A program made the translations under genes and the position numbers. Positions 49,609 to 58,377 of a DNA stretch of 64,000 nt are shown one piece after another. Numbering within the stretch: position 1 is the first letter of the stretch; each line of letters starts with the position of its first letter. Where the stretch lies: NCBI RefSeq assembly GCF_019703305.1, contig NZ_AP024814.1, forward strand, positions 558,001 through 622,000, read 5' to 3'. Below the pieces are notes generated by a model. The model was given only the letters and a program-made list of their open reading frames with translations. It was not told the origin of the DNA and made no database searches. The DNA is from Helicobacter sp. NHP19-003. Its GTDB lineage: Bacteria > Campylobacterota > Campylobacteria > Campylobacterales > Helicobacteraceae.

Positions 49609-50172
49609 TTACATGCTTTGGGGGACTTTCACCTCGCCATAGCTCATCGCGTCCTTAAAGACTTGGTGGATTGCTTGCTGCAAGGCTTTGATGGCACTGA
49701 TGTGGATGGATTTAATGGCGAGTAAATTCTTTTCAAGCAAGCCCCGATCGTAGCCATCCACACGCACTAAAATAAAGAGTTCTTGGTTATTGGTGTTGAT
49801 GTATTCACCCAGTTGGACCTCTTGATCGAGGCTGGCGGCGATGGCTTGGATGACCTGTCTAAAAAGATCGTTGTCAAAGGGGCGGTTATTGGTGTTTTGG
49901 GTTTGTTTGAAAGTCTCTTTAATGGCGTTGCCGATGTGCTGAGCGACTCGAAAACGCGCCCGCTCTCTAGCGATTTTCTCTGAGCGGGCGATCTGCCCGT
50001 CTATGATGTGTGAGCTGTCGATGCCTTGTGTTACAAAAGCACTGCGGTCTTCTACCATCCAAGCGGGCACATTGGCTAGAAAAATGTCTTTTTGGTGAGT
50101 ACTGGTGCAGGCCACAAAACCTAAAAGGCTGCTAAGAACCAAAGCGGGAGGTAAAAAGCGCACTTGAAACAT
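49609..50172 (-). CDS. LPP20-like lipoprotein
   Basis: Predicted lipoprotein of 187 residues. ATG at 50172 (AAGGAA upstream) starts a signal ending in a lipobox-like GFVAC, with Cys about residue 22. The mature part contains VPAWMVED near its start and IARERARFRVAQHIGNAIKE then DQEVQLGEYINTNNQELFIL, VRVDGYDR; this is the arrangement of the LPP20 domain found in H. pylori Lpp20 and relatives. Role unknown; family members are surface or outer-membrane associated. It has its own -10 box at 50204-50209. Confidence 0.8.
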   Translation of the reverse strand: MFQVRFLPPALVLSSLLGFVACTSTHQKDIFLANVPAWMVEDRSAFVTQGIDSSHIIDGQIARSEKIARERARFRVAQHIGNAIKETFKQTQNTNNRPFDNDLFRQVIQAIAASLDQEVQLGEYINTNNQELFILVRVDGYDRGLLEKNLLAIKSIHISAIKALQQAIHQVFKDAMSYGEVKVPQSM

Positions 50173-50203
50173 CGTAGTTCCTTTAAACAAGTTTAGAAAC
50201 TAT

Positions 50204-50209
50204 AGTATA
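50204..50209 (-). promoter_or_regulatory. -10 box for the LPP20-like lipoprotein gene
   Basis: TATACT on the minus strand (context GCGTATACTATAG), about 32 bases before the ATG at 50172. Confidence 0.45.
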
Positions 50210-50247
50210 CGCTTTTTTGAGTGAATAAGCCCCTCCCTTTTAGAGAT

Positions 50248-50739
50248 TTATGAGAGTTGCCCTTTCACTTCGCTGATCCAAGCATCGATGCGGCTGTCTG
50301 TCAAGTCGTCTTGATTGTCTTCATCCAGCACGAGCCCTACGAATTTACCGCCCTCCACAGACCTAGAAGCCTCAAAATTATAGCCATCTGTAGAAGTGAA
50401 GCCCACAACTTTACCGGCTTTAGCCTTTTCGTAAATGTGGAAAATGCCCTCAGCGAAAGTTTCAGAGTAGGTGTCTTGATCGCCCAAGCCCACCAAGGCG
50501 ATGGTTTTGTTAGCAAAATCTGCATTGTCAAGAGTACCTAAAAACTCCTCCCAGTCGCTTTGTAAATCCCCAGCTCCCGCAGTGGGTGCCACCAAGACCA
50601 CAGAACTAAAGCCGTCAAAATCGGCTTTAGAGGCTTTTGCCACATCAAAAACTTTAGCCCCGCCTAGTTTTCCAGAAATTTTATTGCTGATGGTCTCAGA
50701 GTTGCCACTGTCTGTACCGTAAAAAATACCAATTGCCAT
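50248..50739 (-). CDS. fldA: Flavodoxin FldA
   Basis: Long-chain flavodoxin of 163 residues. The FMN phosphate loop GTDSGNSE is at about 8-15, the isoalloxazine loops are [16 protein letters not shown] and [14 protein letters not shown]. In Helicobacter it accepts electrons from pyruvate:flavodoxin oxidoreductase and is essential in H. pylori. I use ATG at 50739 with AAGGA six bases upstream; the frame extends further but without similarity. A TATAAT box lies at 50771-50776. Confidence 0.96.
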   Translation of the reverse strand: MAIGIFYGTDSGNSETISNKISGKLGGAKVFDVAKASKADFDGFSSVVLVAPTAGAGDLQSDWEEFLGTLDNADFANKTIALVGLGDQDTYSETFAEGIFHIYEKAKAGKVVGFTSTDGYNFEASRSVEGGKFVGLVLDEDNQDDLTDSRIDAWISEVKGQLS

Positions 50740-50770
50740 GCTGATCCTTTTTTTCAAAATAAACCCATCC

Positions 50771-50776
50771 ATTATA
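50771..50776 (-). promoter_or_regulatory. -10 box for fldA
   Basis: Perfect TATAAT on the minus strand in GTTATAATGG, 32 bases before the fldA ATG. Confidence 0.6.
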
Positions 50777-50806
50777 ACGAATTTTGGTAAAAATGCAACA
50801 AGATGC

Positions 50807-51343
50807 TCAATAGCAACTTGCAGAGAGTTTAAAGGGGGCTTGTTTGTAGGGGTAGCCCTCAATGTCCATCACTAAATCTTGGGCTGCTTGCGGGGGGAGT
50901 TGCACCTTGAAAGACTGCGTGTAGGTGTGTACAAACACCCACTGGTATAAATAGTCTTGAAGTTTATTGTGTGGTGTGTGTAGCACATCTAGGCGTAAAA
51001 GGCATTGGTTGATGGCCAAACGGCCGACATTTTTGACATTGATCTTGGCCATGAAGGCGTTGGTGTAGTTGAAAGAGAAGGATTCGTGTATGTGGGTTTG
51101 GATTTTAAAAAGTTGTTCTTCAAGGATGTAGCGCACGGCAAAGGGCGCGCCGAGCATGCACAAAGTGGCTAAAATGTAGAAAAAATAGGACATAAACCCC
51201 CGAAACAACAAGCCGGGGATATAAAAGCATAAAAAAAACGCACAATGCGCCCCAAAGACCACCAAAGCGAAGGGACTGGTGTTTGCCCAAAAGATTTTTA
51301 AATGGGCAAGTACAGAGTGCAAAAGGGCAGTCGTGTCTATCAT
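50807..51343 (-). CDS. DUF2393-like membrane protein of unknown function
   Basis: A 178-residue protein with two hydrophobic helices near the N-terminus (about 22-45 and 50-72), then a soluble beta-rich domain ([20 protein letters not shown]... [20 protein letters not shown]). The layout fits the DUF2393 family of epsilonproteobacteria. Its start overlaps the stop of the SPFH gene by one base, so the two membrane proteins are probably made together and may interact. No enzymatic motif is seen. Confidence 0.7.
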   Translation of the reverse strand: MIDTTALLHSVLAHLKIFWANTSPFALVVFGAHCAFFLCFYIPGLLFRGFMSYFFYILATLCMLGAPFAVRYILEEQLFKIQTHIHESFSFNYTNAFMAKINVKNVGRLAINQCLLRLDVLHTPHNKLQDYLYQWVFVHTYTQSFKVQLPPQAAQDLVMDIEGYPYKQAPFKLSASCY

Positions 51344-52434
51344 TATTTATTGTGTGTGGCCGCTGTTGCCTTTTGGCGGTTGTGGGTGTCTAGCCAAATA
51401 TTAGGCACAGCCCCGCCGGGGACTAAGAAAATTTGGGCATTTTTATTGCTTTTCAGCGCTTCGTTGAATTGCCCTTGTGTTTCAATTTGGCGCAAACTCA
51501 ACAGCTTATCTGTCAAACTTTGGGCGATGCTCAGATTTGCTGCCGATTTGGCTTTCGCTTCAATCACAATCGCATCCGCCACACCTTGTGCCTTAATGCG
51601 GTTTGCGTCCGCCTCGCCCTTAGCCAAAGCTGCCGCCTTTTGGGCTTCTTGTTTGGCTTTTTCCACCTCGTATTTCACCCGCTCGGACTCTTGACGGGCG
51701 ATCTGCACTTTTTCAATTTGTTCTTTGATTTTCGTGGGCAAAACAATTTCTCTTAATTGGATGGAGCTTAGTTGCACGGGAGCGTTGGGCAGTTTAGAAA
51801 CTTCTTTATTGATGTCGGTGTTGATGAGTGCGGCGATTTCGTTGCGTTTGATGGGTAAATCCTCAGCAGGGTAGCGCCCCACCACAGAGCGCACGACATC
51901 GCGCACTACGGGGTTGATGATCTTTTGCTCCCAGCTCAAGCCATAAGTGGCGATCGTTTGGGGTGTGGTTTGGGCGTTGAGGCGGTATTGCACGGTGAGC
52001 TCAATGGAAACGGTGAGTCCCCTTGAATCCATTACATTGATCGCATCGTTTCTAAAAATCCCCTGATTCTTGCCCACAATCCCCATATCCTCCGTGCGTG
52101 AAAAATTGATCGTCCGCACTCTTGTGTCGATCACCAAAATGTCTTGCACTAAGGGGATAAAGAAATGTATCCCGGGTTGTAAGGGGATCGGATCGTAACG
52201 CCCCGCCGTTACTTTAATGCCGATCTCGCCCGATTGGATCACCATGAAAGGTTTAGCCAAAAAGAGCAGAGCCACGACAATTAAAAAGACGACAAGCGAA
52301 GTGAGCTTTTTAGACTGCCATAGATTGGGCCCTAGAGGGGGCTTGAAAGGCGTGTTGTTCTTGGGGGGAGGGCTGGGGGGCTCGGGCTGGTTGCCTTGCT
52401 TTTTTTTTAAATGCTCGTTGAGATCAATGGGCAT
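51343..52434 (-). CDS. SPFH/band 7 membrane protein (prohibitin/HflK-like)
   Basis: A 363-residue inner-membrane scaffold protein. A Pro-rich cytoplasmic N-terminus (about 15-40) precedes one membrane helix (about 46-66). The band 7 domain follows (IQSGEIGIKVTAGRYDPIPL... IDTRVRTINF), then a long Ala/Glu/Lys coiled coil (EQIEKVQIARQESERVKYEV, then EVEKAKQEAQKAAALAKGEA). Such proteins form cage-like assemblies that organise membrane proteases or raft-like domains. It is coupled to the DUF2393 gene; H. pylori HP0248 is the likely counterpart. Confidence 0.88.
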   Translation of the reverse strand: MPIDLNEHLKKKQGNQPEPPSPPPKNNTPFKPPLGPNLWQSKKLTSLVVFLIVVALLFLAKPFMVIQSGEIGIKVTAGRYDPIPLQPGIHFFIPLVQDILVIDTRVRTINFSRTEDMGIVGKNQGIFRNDAINVMDSRGLTVSIELTVQYRLNAQTTPQTIATYGLSWEQKIINPVVRDVVRSVVGRYPAEDLPIKRNEIAALINTDINKEVSKLPNAPVQLSSIQLREIVLPTKIKEQIEKVQIARQESERVKYEVEKAKQEAQKAAALAKGEADANRIKAQGVADAIVIEAKAKSAANLSIAQSLTDKLLSLRQIETQGQFNEALKSNKNAQIFLVPGGAVPNIWLDTHNRQKATAATHNK

Positions 52435-52443
52435 ACACTTCCT

Positions 52444-53349
52444 TTAGACCCGAACAACATAGTGTGCGAATTTCTCCAAACCGCCGGCGGTTTCGCCCTT
52501 AACGAGCTTCATGTAAGCATCAAACAAAGCATTTGTAATGGGCTTTTTATCCGTGCCAATGGGTCTAAAATCCAAAGACTTGATGGGTAAAATCTCCATG
52601 CCTGTGCCGACAAAGAAGGCCTCCTGGGCACTGTAAATTTCCTCACGCACCACATGGCGGTGCACCATGGGGATTTTTAAATGTTCGGCGAGCTCAACGA
52701 TGGTTTGGCGGGTGATCGAGTCTAGCGCATAATCTAGGGGGGGGACAATGAGTTTATCCTTAGTCACCATAAAAAAGCTCTCAGCCGAACCCTCAGCCAC
52801 AAAGCCATTGACATCTAAAAGCAAGCCCTCATCGCAACCACAATCTAGGGCCTCTTGTTTAGAAAGTTGCGAGTTTAAGTAGTTGGAGCTGGCTTTGGCT
52901 TTATTCATCGTGGATTGCACGCTGGGTTTTCTGTAAGAGCTGGTCTTGACTTTAATGCCCTCGTGGGGGTTGTCCTTCCATGTAACGGTGGCGATCGCGG
53001 TGTGGATGGGCGGATTACTCGCACAAATGCCTAGAGTGCCAAGCCCCATAAACACAAAAGGGCGGATGTAGGTGTTGGCATCACACTTGTTTGCCCGCAA
53101 GGTTTCTAGCGTGGCGTGGCTCAGCTCTTCTATGGAGTAGGGGATTTTTAAGCCCACCGCCTTACACGAATCCAAGAGCCGCTGCATGTGATCGTGCAAG
53201 CGGAACACAAACAAGCCTTCTTTGCCTTTGTAGGCGCGGATGCCTTCAAACACGAGGTTAGCGTAGTGCAAACTATAACTGAGGACATGGATTTTGGCTT
53301 TGTCAAATTCAACCAAAACCCCATCTTGCCAAATATATGGGTGATTCAT
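52444..53349 (-). CDS. ilvE: Branched-chain amino acid aminotransferase
   Basis: PLP enzyme of fold type IV, 301 residues, transaminating valine, leucine and isoleucine. It shows HYANLVFEGIRAYKG near residue 28, RLHDHMQRLLDSCKA, the probable PLP lysine Lys152 in MNKAKASSNYLNSQL, DVNGFVAEGSAESFF and the PLP phosphate site SITRQTIVELA. It sits between the SPFH gene and the helicase gene, separated from each by short gaps. Confidence 0.95.
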   Translation of the reverse strand: MNHPYIWQDGVLVEFDKAKIHVLSYSLHYANLVFEGIRAYKGKEGLFVFRLHDHMQRLLDSCKAVGLKIPYSIEELSHATLETLRANKCDANTYIRPFVFMGLGTLGICASNPPIHTAIATVTWKDNPHEGIKVKTSSYRKPSVQSTMNKAKASSNYLNSQLSKQEALDCGCDEGLLLDVNGFVAEGSAESFFMVTKDKLIVPPLDYALDSITRQTIVELAEHLKIPMVHRHVVREEIYSAQEAFFVGTGMEILPIKSLDFRPIGTDKKPITNALFDAYMKLVKGETAGGLEKFAHYVVRV

Positions 53350-53376
53350 GATATGCCTTCCTATTTTCCTATTCTC

Positions 53377-54774
53377 TTAATACCTGCGCCTAGAATCCTT
53401 AAAACGCCCATTTCTGCGGGGTTTTGAACTTCTTGGGGATTTTTTAGACTCGCTTGGCTTCTGTTCTGCAAAAATACGGTCTAAATCCACCTTGTGGCTC
53501 TTAAATTGCAAACTTAAGAGCTTCAGCACCAACTGAGAGGGCTCAAACTGTTCAGTCAACTGCTCGTACAAACTCACCACCTCTGCATCCACTTCCACTT
53601 TAGAAAGGGCTTGGATCAAGCGGTCTTCGTCCATGTGCGGGATTTCATACAGCTCTAGAGATGAGCCGATGTCCTTTTGCATGCGCTGCAACTCTTTATA
53701 CTCTAGAGGGGTTACAAGCGTGATCGCCACGCCCTTTTTGCCCGCCCGCCCCGTGCGCCCGATGCGGTGGATATAGCTTTCCGTGTTTAGGGGCATATGG
53801 TAGTTGAACACATGGCTCACATCGCTGATGTCTAGCCCCCGACTCGCCACATCGGTGGCGATCAACACATCGGCTTGCTTGGACTTAAAGGCTTTGATAG
53901 AGGCAAGCCTCGCCCTTTGCTCCATGTCGCCGTGCAGGGGTGTGGTTTTATAGCCCTTGGCACTCAAAAACTGGTGCAATTCATCCACTTCGCGCTTCAT
54001 GCGCATAAAAATGATGCTCTTGCTGGGGGTTTCTTTGTCCAACAAGCGCATGATCGCCTCGTTGCGCTCGTGTTCGTTGATGACATAAAAGCGTTGCGTA
54101 ATGTCGGCATTGGTCACATGCGTGGGGGCAATGTGGATGGATACGGGGTTTTGCAAGATTTTATTTGCCAACTCCTTAATGGGCGGGGGCATGGTGGCTG
54201 AAAAGAGCAGAATCTGCGCATCTTCGGGCAAATAATCAAAAATCTCTTCAATGTCGTCCAAAAAGCCCATGTCCAGCATTTCATCGCTTTCATCGAGCAC
54301 CACGACTTTGGGCGCAAAGCGTTTGAGGCGTTTATTTTTCAAGTGATCGAGCAGTCTACCCGGCGTGGCGATCATCACCTGGGGGTTTCTCTCTAAGAGC
54401 TCGCATTGTTTGCGGATACTCTGCCCCCCATAGACACATATGGTGCGGGTGCGTGAGCTTTTACCGAGTTTAAAAATCTCATCGCTCACTTGCATGGCAA
54501 GCTCTCTCGTGGGCGTGATGATGAGGGCTTCTACGCTTTTGTTGTTTTGCAAATTTTGGATAATCGGCAGGGCAAAAGCAGCGGTCTTGCCCGTGCCTGT
54601 TTGGGCTTGGGCGATCACATCTTTGCCCTCAAGTACCACGGGGATCGCCTTTTCTTGAATGGGGCTTGGCTGGGTGAAGCCCACTTCGGCGATGGATTTT
54701 AAAATCTTAGAGTTTAAACCCAAATCTTTAAAAGACTTCGTGGGCTGGATGGTTTCTTCAGTGGGGGTTTGCAT
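53377..54774 (-). CDS. DEAD-box ATP-dependent RNA helicase
   Basis: Two-domain RNA helicase of 465 residues, RhlE/DeaD type. Motifs in order are the Q motif (FTQPSPIQEKAIP), AQTGTGKT, PTRELAMQ, TPGRLLDHL, motif II, SATMPPP, then RGLDISDVSHV and HRIGRTGRAGKKG. Motif II reads DESD instead of DEAD (54283-54294), keeping the metal- and water-binding acids. The C-terminal tail is basic (SKKSPRSSKPRRNGRFKDSR), as in RNA chaperone helicases. It is the only full-length RNA helicase seen here and H. pylori HP0247 is the likely counterpart. Confidence 0.95.
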   Translation of the reverse strand: MQTPTEETIQPTKSFKDLGLNSKILKSIAEVGFTQPSPIQEKAIPVVLEGKDVIAQAQTGTGKTAAFALPIIQNLQNNKSVEALIITPTRELAMQVSDEIFKLGKSSRTRTICVYGGQSIRKQCELLERNPQVMIATPGRLLDHLKNKRLKRFAPKVVVLDESDEMLDMGFLDDIEEIFDYLPEDAQILLFSATMPPPIKELANKILQNPVSIHIAPTHVTNADITQRFYVINEHERNEAIMRLLDKETPSKSIIFMRMKREVDELHQFLSAKGYKTTPLHGDMEQRARLASIKAFKSKQADVLIATDVASRGLDISDVSHVFNYHMPLNTESYIHRIGRTGRAGKKGVAITLVTPLEYKELQRMQKDIGSSLELYEIPHMDEDRLIQALSKVEVDAEVVSLYEQLTEQFEPSQLVLKLLSLQFKSHKVDLDRIFAEQKPSESKKSPRSSKPRRNGRFKDSRRRY

Positions 54775-54841
54775 AGGTGGCTTAGTGTCCTTAATATCAA
54801 TGCTAGGCGTAATCTAGGTGCAATCAATAAATTACATAGTA

Positions 54842-54851
54842 TAGTATTATA
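54842..54851. promoter_or_regulatory. Overlapping divergent -10 boxes between the helicase gene and ccdA
   Basis: On the minus strand TATAAT lies at 54846-54851, about 70 bases before the helicase start. On the plus strand TATTAT at 54845-54850 is about 25 bases before ccdA. The two boxes share bases, as at 18884-18893. Confidence 0.4.
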
Positions 54852-54875
54852 GCAAAAAACCCTTAGGATAGGTAA

Positions 54876-55604
54876 ATGTTGGAGGAGAACCTTTTAACGC
54901 TCTTTGACAAAACACCCCTGATTGCTTCATTTTTGGCGGGTATTCTAGCGTTTTTAAGCCCCTGCGTTTTGCCCTTAATCCCCGCCTACTTGTCCTACAT
55001 CTCGCAAACTTCTTTAGAGGAACTAAAGAGCGGCAACGCCCCCCGTTTAGTGGTTTTAGGCAAGGCTAGTTTATTCGTTTTGGGCTTTGGTTTGGTCTTT
55101 TGGCTCATCGGGGTGTCTATGGCAAAAATCATGCACGCCTACTTAAACGCTCCGTGGGTTAGGGTGGTAGCGGGCTTGGTTGTGGTGGTCTTTGGTCTGC
55201 ACTTTTTGGGGATTTTGCCCATCAAATGGCTTTACAAAAGCAAAACCCTAGAAGTGCGCCTAGAGTTTAAAAACCCTTTTTTAAACAGCTCCATTCCCTT
55301 CATCTTGGGAGTGAGTTTTGCTTTAGGGTGGACTCCTTGCATCGGCCCTATTTTTACGAGTATTGTATTGCTTAGTGGGGCAGAGCACGCCTATGGCATG
55401 GCACTTTTAGGCGTGTTTGTGCTGGGCTTTGGCTTGCCTTTTTTAGTGGTGGCTTTGTTGATGAATCAAGTGTGGGGGGTGCTTAAAAAAATGCGCAGTT
55501 ACAGCCGAGTCGTGGAGATTGTTTCGGGCTTGCTCTTAGTGGGGATGGGGATTTTGATTTTAAGCGGACAAATGGCGCGCTTAGGGGCGTTTTTACAAAT
55601 TTAA
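54876..55604 (+). CDS. ccdA: Cytochrome c biogenesis protein CcdA (DsbD-like)
   Basis: Inner-membrane thiol transporter of 242 residues with six helices. It carries reducing power from thioredoxin to the periplasm for haem attachment to c-type cytochromes. The redox cysteines are Cys30 in LSPCVLPLIPAY and Cys155 in GWTPCIGPIF, the standard CcdA pair. The ccdA-pyrC-like-mqnX order matches H. pylori HP0265-0267 as I recall it. Confidence 0.95.
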   Translation: MLEENLLTLFDKTPLIASFLAGILAFLSPCVLPLIPAYLSYISQTSLEELKSGNAPRLVVLGKASLFVLGFGLVFWLIGVSMAKIMHAYLNAPWVRVVAGLVVVVFGLHFLGILPIKWLYKSKTLEVRLEFKNPFLNSSIPFILGVSFALGWTPCIGPIFTSIVLLSGAEHAYGMALLGVFVLGFGLPFLVVALLMNQVWGVLKKMRSYSRVVEIVSGLLLVGMGILILSGQMARLGAFLQI

Positions 55605-55613
55605 GGAGATCTT

Positions 55614-56858
55614 TTGTTACTCAAAAATGCAAAATTAGGGGGTGGAGTTGTTGGTGTCCGCATTGTGGGCGAGCACATCACAGAAATTAGCCCATCTTTA
55701 TCCGCCACAGATGGCGAAGAAGTCCTAGATTGCAAGGGGCTGACGCTGCTGCCTAGTCTTGTGGATTTGGGCGTGTTCTTGCATAACCTGCAAGCCGCCA
55801 CCTACACCGCCCTAAAAACCCAAGCCTTCAAGGGGGGGGTAGGCACACCCATGGGGATTGACTTAGAACCCCTTTACTCTTTAAACGAGCCTGAAATGCA
55901 ACCTTTGGACTTTAAAGAGGCAGAGGACAATTTAGAAAGCACCATTGCCAAAGAAGCGCAAAAAGCCAAAGACCCTATTTGCTTGCACCCTTTAAACACC
56001 AAACAACGCCTGCAAAATTTGTCTAAGATTGTGAGCGGACTGAGAAGCCCTGCGTGTTTGTACATCTATAATTTGGAGGGGCAAAAGCTCTTGCCCGCCC
56101 TAGATTACGCCAAAATGCTAAACTTGCCCCTGGTGTGCGGGGTGCGTGGCTATGAGGGACGGCCCACTCTAGGCATCGTTGATGCCACACCCTTGGCCTA
56201 TAGATTGGGCTTGCCTAGTGTCAGCCCCCTAATCCAAATCAAAGAGGTTGGTAAATACGCCAGCATGGCGCTGCACTCCCAGATAGACACCATGCTAGAC
56301 AGCGTGGTGGAGATCGATGCCCTCAACATTGCCACGAGCCTAAAATCTCTGGGCGCACCCCTGTTCGTGCAAACCCCCCTGCACCACTTAATCCTAACCG
56401 AGAGTGTGTATCAAACCTACGACCCCCGTTTTAAAATCTTGCCCCCCCTGCAAAGCAAAGAGAAGCAAAAAGCCCTACACAAAGCCCTCAAAGAAGGGCA
56501 AATTGACATGCTAACAAGCCTACACTACACCCGCCCCCCTAAAGCGCAAGAAATCTTTGAAGAAGCCCCCTTTGGCATGCACTGCATTGAGGACAGCTTT
56601 AGCCTAGCCTACACACATTTAGTCAAAACAGGCTTAGTGAGTCTAGAAAGACTCATAGAGTTAATGGCAAGCACCCCCGCTAAATTCTTGCGCCTAAATT
56701 GTGGGGAGGTACAAGAGGGCAAAGAGGCGCGCTTGATGCTTGTAGACCTTGAGGGAGAGGTCGTGGTGCAAAACCCACACAGTCCCTACTATCAAGAGAA
56801 ACTAAAGGGGGGTGTGCGCTTGGTGTTGCAAGGGGAGGACATGGTCTATGGGGCTTAA
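55614..56858 (+). CDS. Dihydroorotase homologue with its catalytic residues lost (PyrC2/PyrX-like)
   Basis: Amidohydrolase-fold protein of 414 residues. TTG at 55614 follows AAGGAG by 5 bases. The overall pattern fits dihydroorotase, for example EEAPFGMHCIEDSFSLAYTHL and the final metal-free scaffold. But the two His of the HxH metal motif are replaced: where DxHVHL is expected it reads DLGVFL at 51-56 (Gly53, Phe55), and the SDHAPH motif is SLHYTR. It should therefore be inactive as a hydrolase. In other bacteria such pseudo-dihydroorotases stabilise aspartate transcarbamoylase (PyrB). Its end overlaps mqnX by 11 bases. A catalytic pyrC must lie elsewhere. Confidence 0.85.
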   Translation: MLLKNAKLGGGVVGVRIVGEHITEISPSLSATDGEEVLDCKGLTLLPSLVDLGVFLHNLQAATYTALKTQAFKGGVGTPMGIDLEPLYSLNEPEMQPLDFKEAEDNLESTIAKEAQKAKDPICLHPLNTKQRLQNLSKIVSGLRSPACLYIYNLEGQKLLPALDYAKMLNLPLVCGVRGYEGRPTLGIVDATPLAYRLGLPSVSPLIQIKEVGKYASMALHSQIDTMLDSVVEIDALNIATSLKSLGAPLFVQTPLHHLILTESVYQTYDPRFKILPPLQSKEKQKALHKALKEGQIDMLTSLHYTRPPKAQEIFEEAPFGMHCIEDSFSLAYTHLVKTGLVSLERLIELMASTPAKFLRLNCGEVQEGKEARLMLVDLEGEVVVQNPHSPYYQEKLKGGVRLVLQGEDMVYGA

Positions 56859-58092
56859 AATTTTGGGGGCCAAGTGTGTGCTCTTGTGCAACCCCAACTT
56901 TGACATTGTGCCTAATGGGGGGGTGTTGTTTGAGGGAGAACACATTTTAGAAGTGGGCGATTACGCCACACTTTATGCCAAATACCCCAAAACCCAAGCC
57001 CATTTTTATAAAAACGCCCTTTTAATGCCCGCTTTAATTAACCCGCACATCCACTTTGAGTTTGCTGCACAAAAAAACAACTTTGACTATGGGAGCTTTG
57101 AGGGCTGGCTAAGCTCGGTCATGTCTAATAGAAGCCAAGTGTTGAAGAAAGCCGCAGCGCACATGCAAAGGGCGGTGGGCGAGCAACTCATGCAAGGCGT
57201 GGGGAGTGTGGGGGCGATCAGCAGTTATGGGATCGATCGCCCCATTTTAAAAGAGAGTCCTTTAAGGGTGGTGTTTTTTGATGAGCTCATTGGAGCAAAT
57301 GGCAACATTGCCCCCGCTTTTGAGGCGTTTAGCAAACGCCACGCCTTGAGTCTTGAGTGCCAAAGCCCTAAATTCACCCCCGCCATCGCCATCCACGCCC
57401 CTTATTCGGTACATAAAGGCCTCGCTCAAAAAGTTTTAAGCACCCACAAAAGCCCCGTGGTTTCCACGCATTTTTTAGAGTCTCAGGCCGAGTTAGATTT
57501 TTTAAAGGGGAGGGGGGGGTATTTCAAGGATTTTTACGCCAAACATGGACTAAGTGCCCCCCACTATGAAAGCCCTTTAGAGTTTTTAGATCTATTTCAA
57601 GGGCAAAAGTTGCTTTTAGTGCATGCCTTGTTTGCCAACAAGGCGCATTTACAACACGCCAAAAACATCGCCCATCCGACACTGATTAGTTGCCCGCGCT
57701 CTAACCGCCTGTTAAGCGGTACACTCTTGGATTTTAAGCAGGTAAACAAGGCGGGTGTGAAGATCGCCCTAGCCACCGATGGTGCAAGCTCTAATGCCAA
57801 CACCTTACTTTTAGAGGAACTGCGCACCGCCTTTTTTGCCTTGAATATCCCGCTTTTAGAGGCTCTACCCCAAATTTTGCTCGGGGCGACCTTGCACGCC
57901 AGCCACGCCTTGGGGCTTAAAGGGGGGAGTTTGCAAGCGGGCTTTTTGGCAGATTTTGCCCTATTTGGCTTTCACGCTCAGGCAAATTTACAAGGGGTGT
58001 TGCACTGGCTCTTGCAGACAAGACGGGTGCAGAGTCTATACATCGGCGGGGAGTGGGTGTGTGGCTCTAAAAGGGGTTTTAAGGCAATGTAG
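56848..58092 (+). CDS. mqnX: Aminodeoxyfutalosine deaminase of the futalosine menaquinone pathway
   Basis: Metal-dependent amidohydrolase (COG0402 type) of 414 residues. Metal ligands appear in INPHIHFEFA (His67, His69), IHAPYSVHKG, STHFLESQAELDFL and ATDGASSN. The H. pylori counterpart HP0267 was reported to deaminate 6-aminodeoxyfutalosine, a step to menaquinone, the only quinone in this genus. I use ATG at 56848, inside the end of the dihydroorotase homologue; the longer frame begins with unrelated sequence. Naming rests on the family and gene order; a related deaminase function is the alternative. Confidence 0.85.
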   Translation: MGLKILGAKCVLLCNPNFDIVPNGGVLFEGEHILEVGDYATLYAKYPKTQAHFYKNALLMPALINPHIHFEFAAQKNNFDYGSFEGWLSSVMSNRSQVLKKAAAHMQRAVGEQLMQGVGSVGAISSYGIDRPILKESPLRVVFFDELIGANGNIAPAFEAFSKRHALSLECQSPKFTPAIAIHAPYSVHKGLAQKVLSTHKSPVVSTHFLESQAELDFLKGRGGYFKDFYAKHGLSAPHYESPLEFLDLFQGQKLLLVHALFANKAHLQHAKNIAHPTLISCPRSNRLLSGTLLDFKQVNKAGVKIALATDGASSNANTLLLEELRTAFFALNIPLLEALPQILLGATLHASHALGLKGGSLQAGFLADFALFGFHAQANLQGVLHWLLQTRRVQSLYIGGEWVCGSKRGFKAM

Positions 58093-58126
58093 GCTAGACT
58101 CTAGGGTTATTTGATGGGAGGTCTTA

Positions 58127-58369
58127 ATGGAACTGCGTTTAGCAAAAATGGATCGTAAACAGAGCAAAACCCCTAGCTTGAGTTTGGAAGAGTTGCACCA
58201 AAAATACCTAAAAAGTGAGCATATTTTTTACTTTGCCCCCACCAACTCCCACAAGGACATGCTAGCGGCGGTGGCGTTTTTGGAGAAAAAGCATTGTCGG
58301 GTGCATTTGTCGCAAGTGCAGGTGAGCTCAGATGAAAAGGACTTCATTTACCAAATGCACATCATTTAA
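58127..58369 (+). CDS. Small HP0268-like nuclease (SMR-related)
   Basis: An 80-residue protein closely matching H. pylori HP0268, reported as a small nicking endonuclease/ribonuclease with a fold related to SMR domains. Conserved stretches are FYFAPTNSHKDMLAAVAFLE near residues 34-53 and SSDEKDFIYQMHII at the C-terminus. It starts with ATG at 58127 after GGGAGG. The next gene, miaB, starts 8 bases after its stop, so a link to RNA metabolism is plausible. Confidence 0.9.
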   Translation: MELRLAKMDRKQSKTPSLSLEELHQKYLKSEHIFYFAPTNSHKDMLAAVAFLEKKHCRVHLSQVQVSSDEKDFIYQMHII

Positions 58370-58377
58370 GGCAGTTT

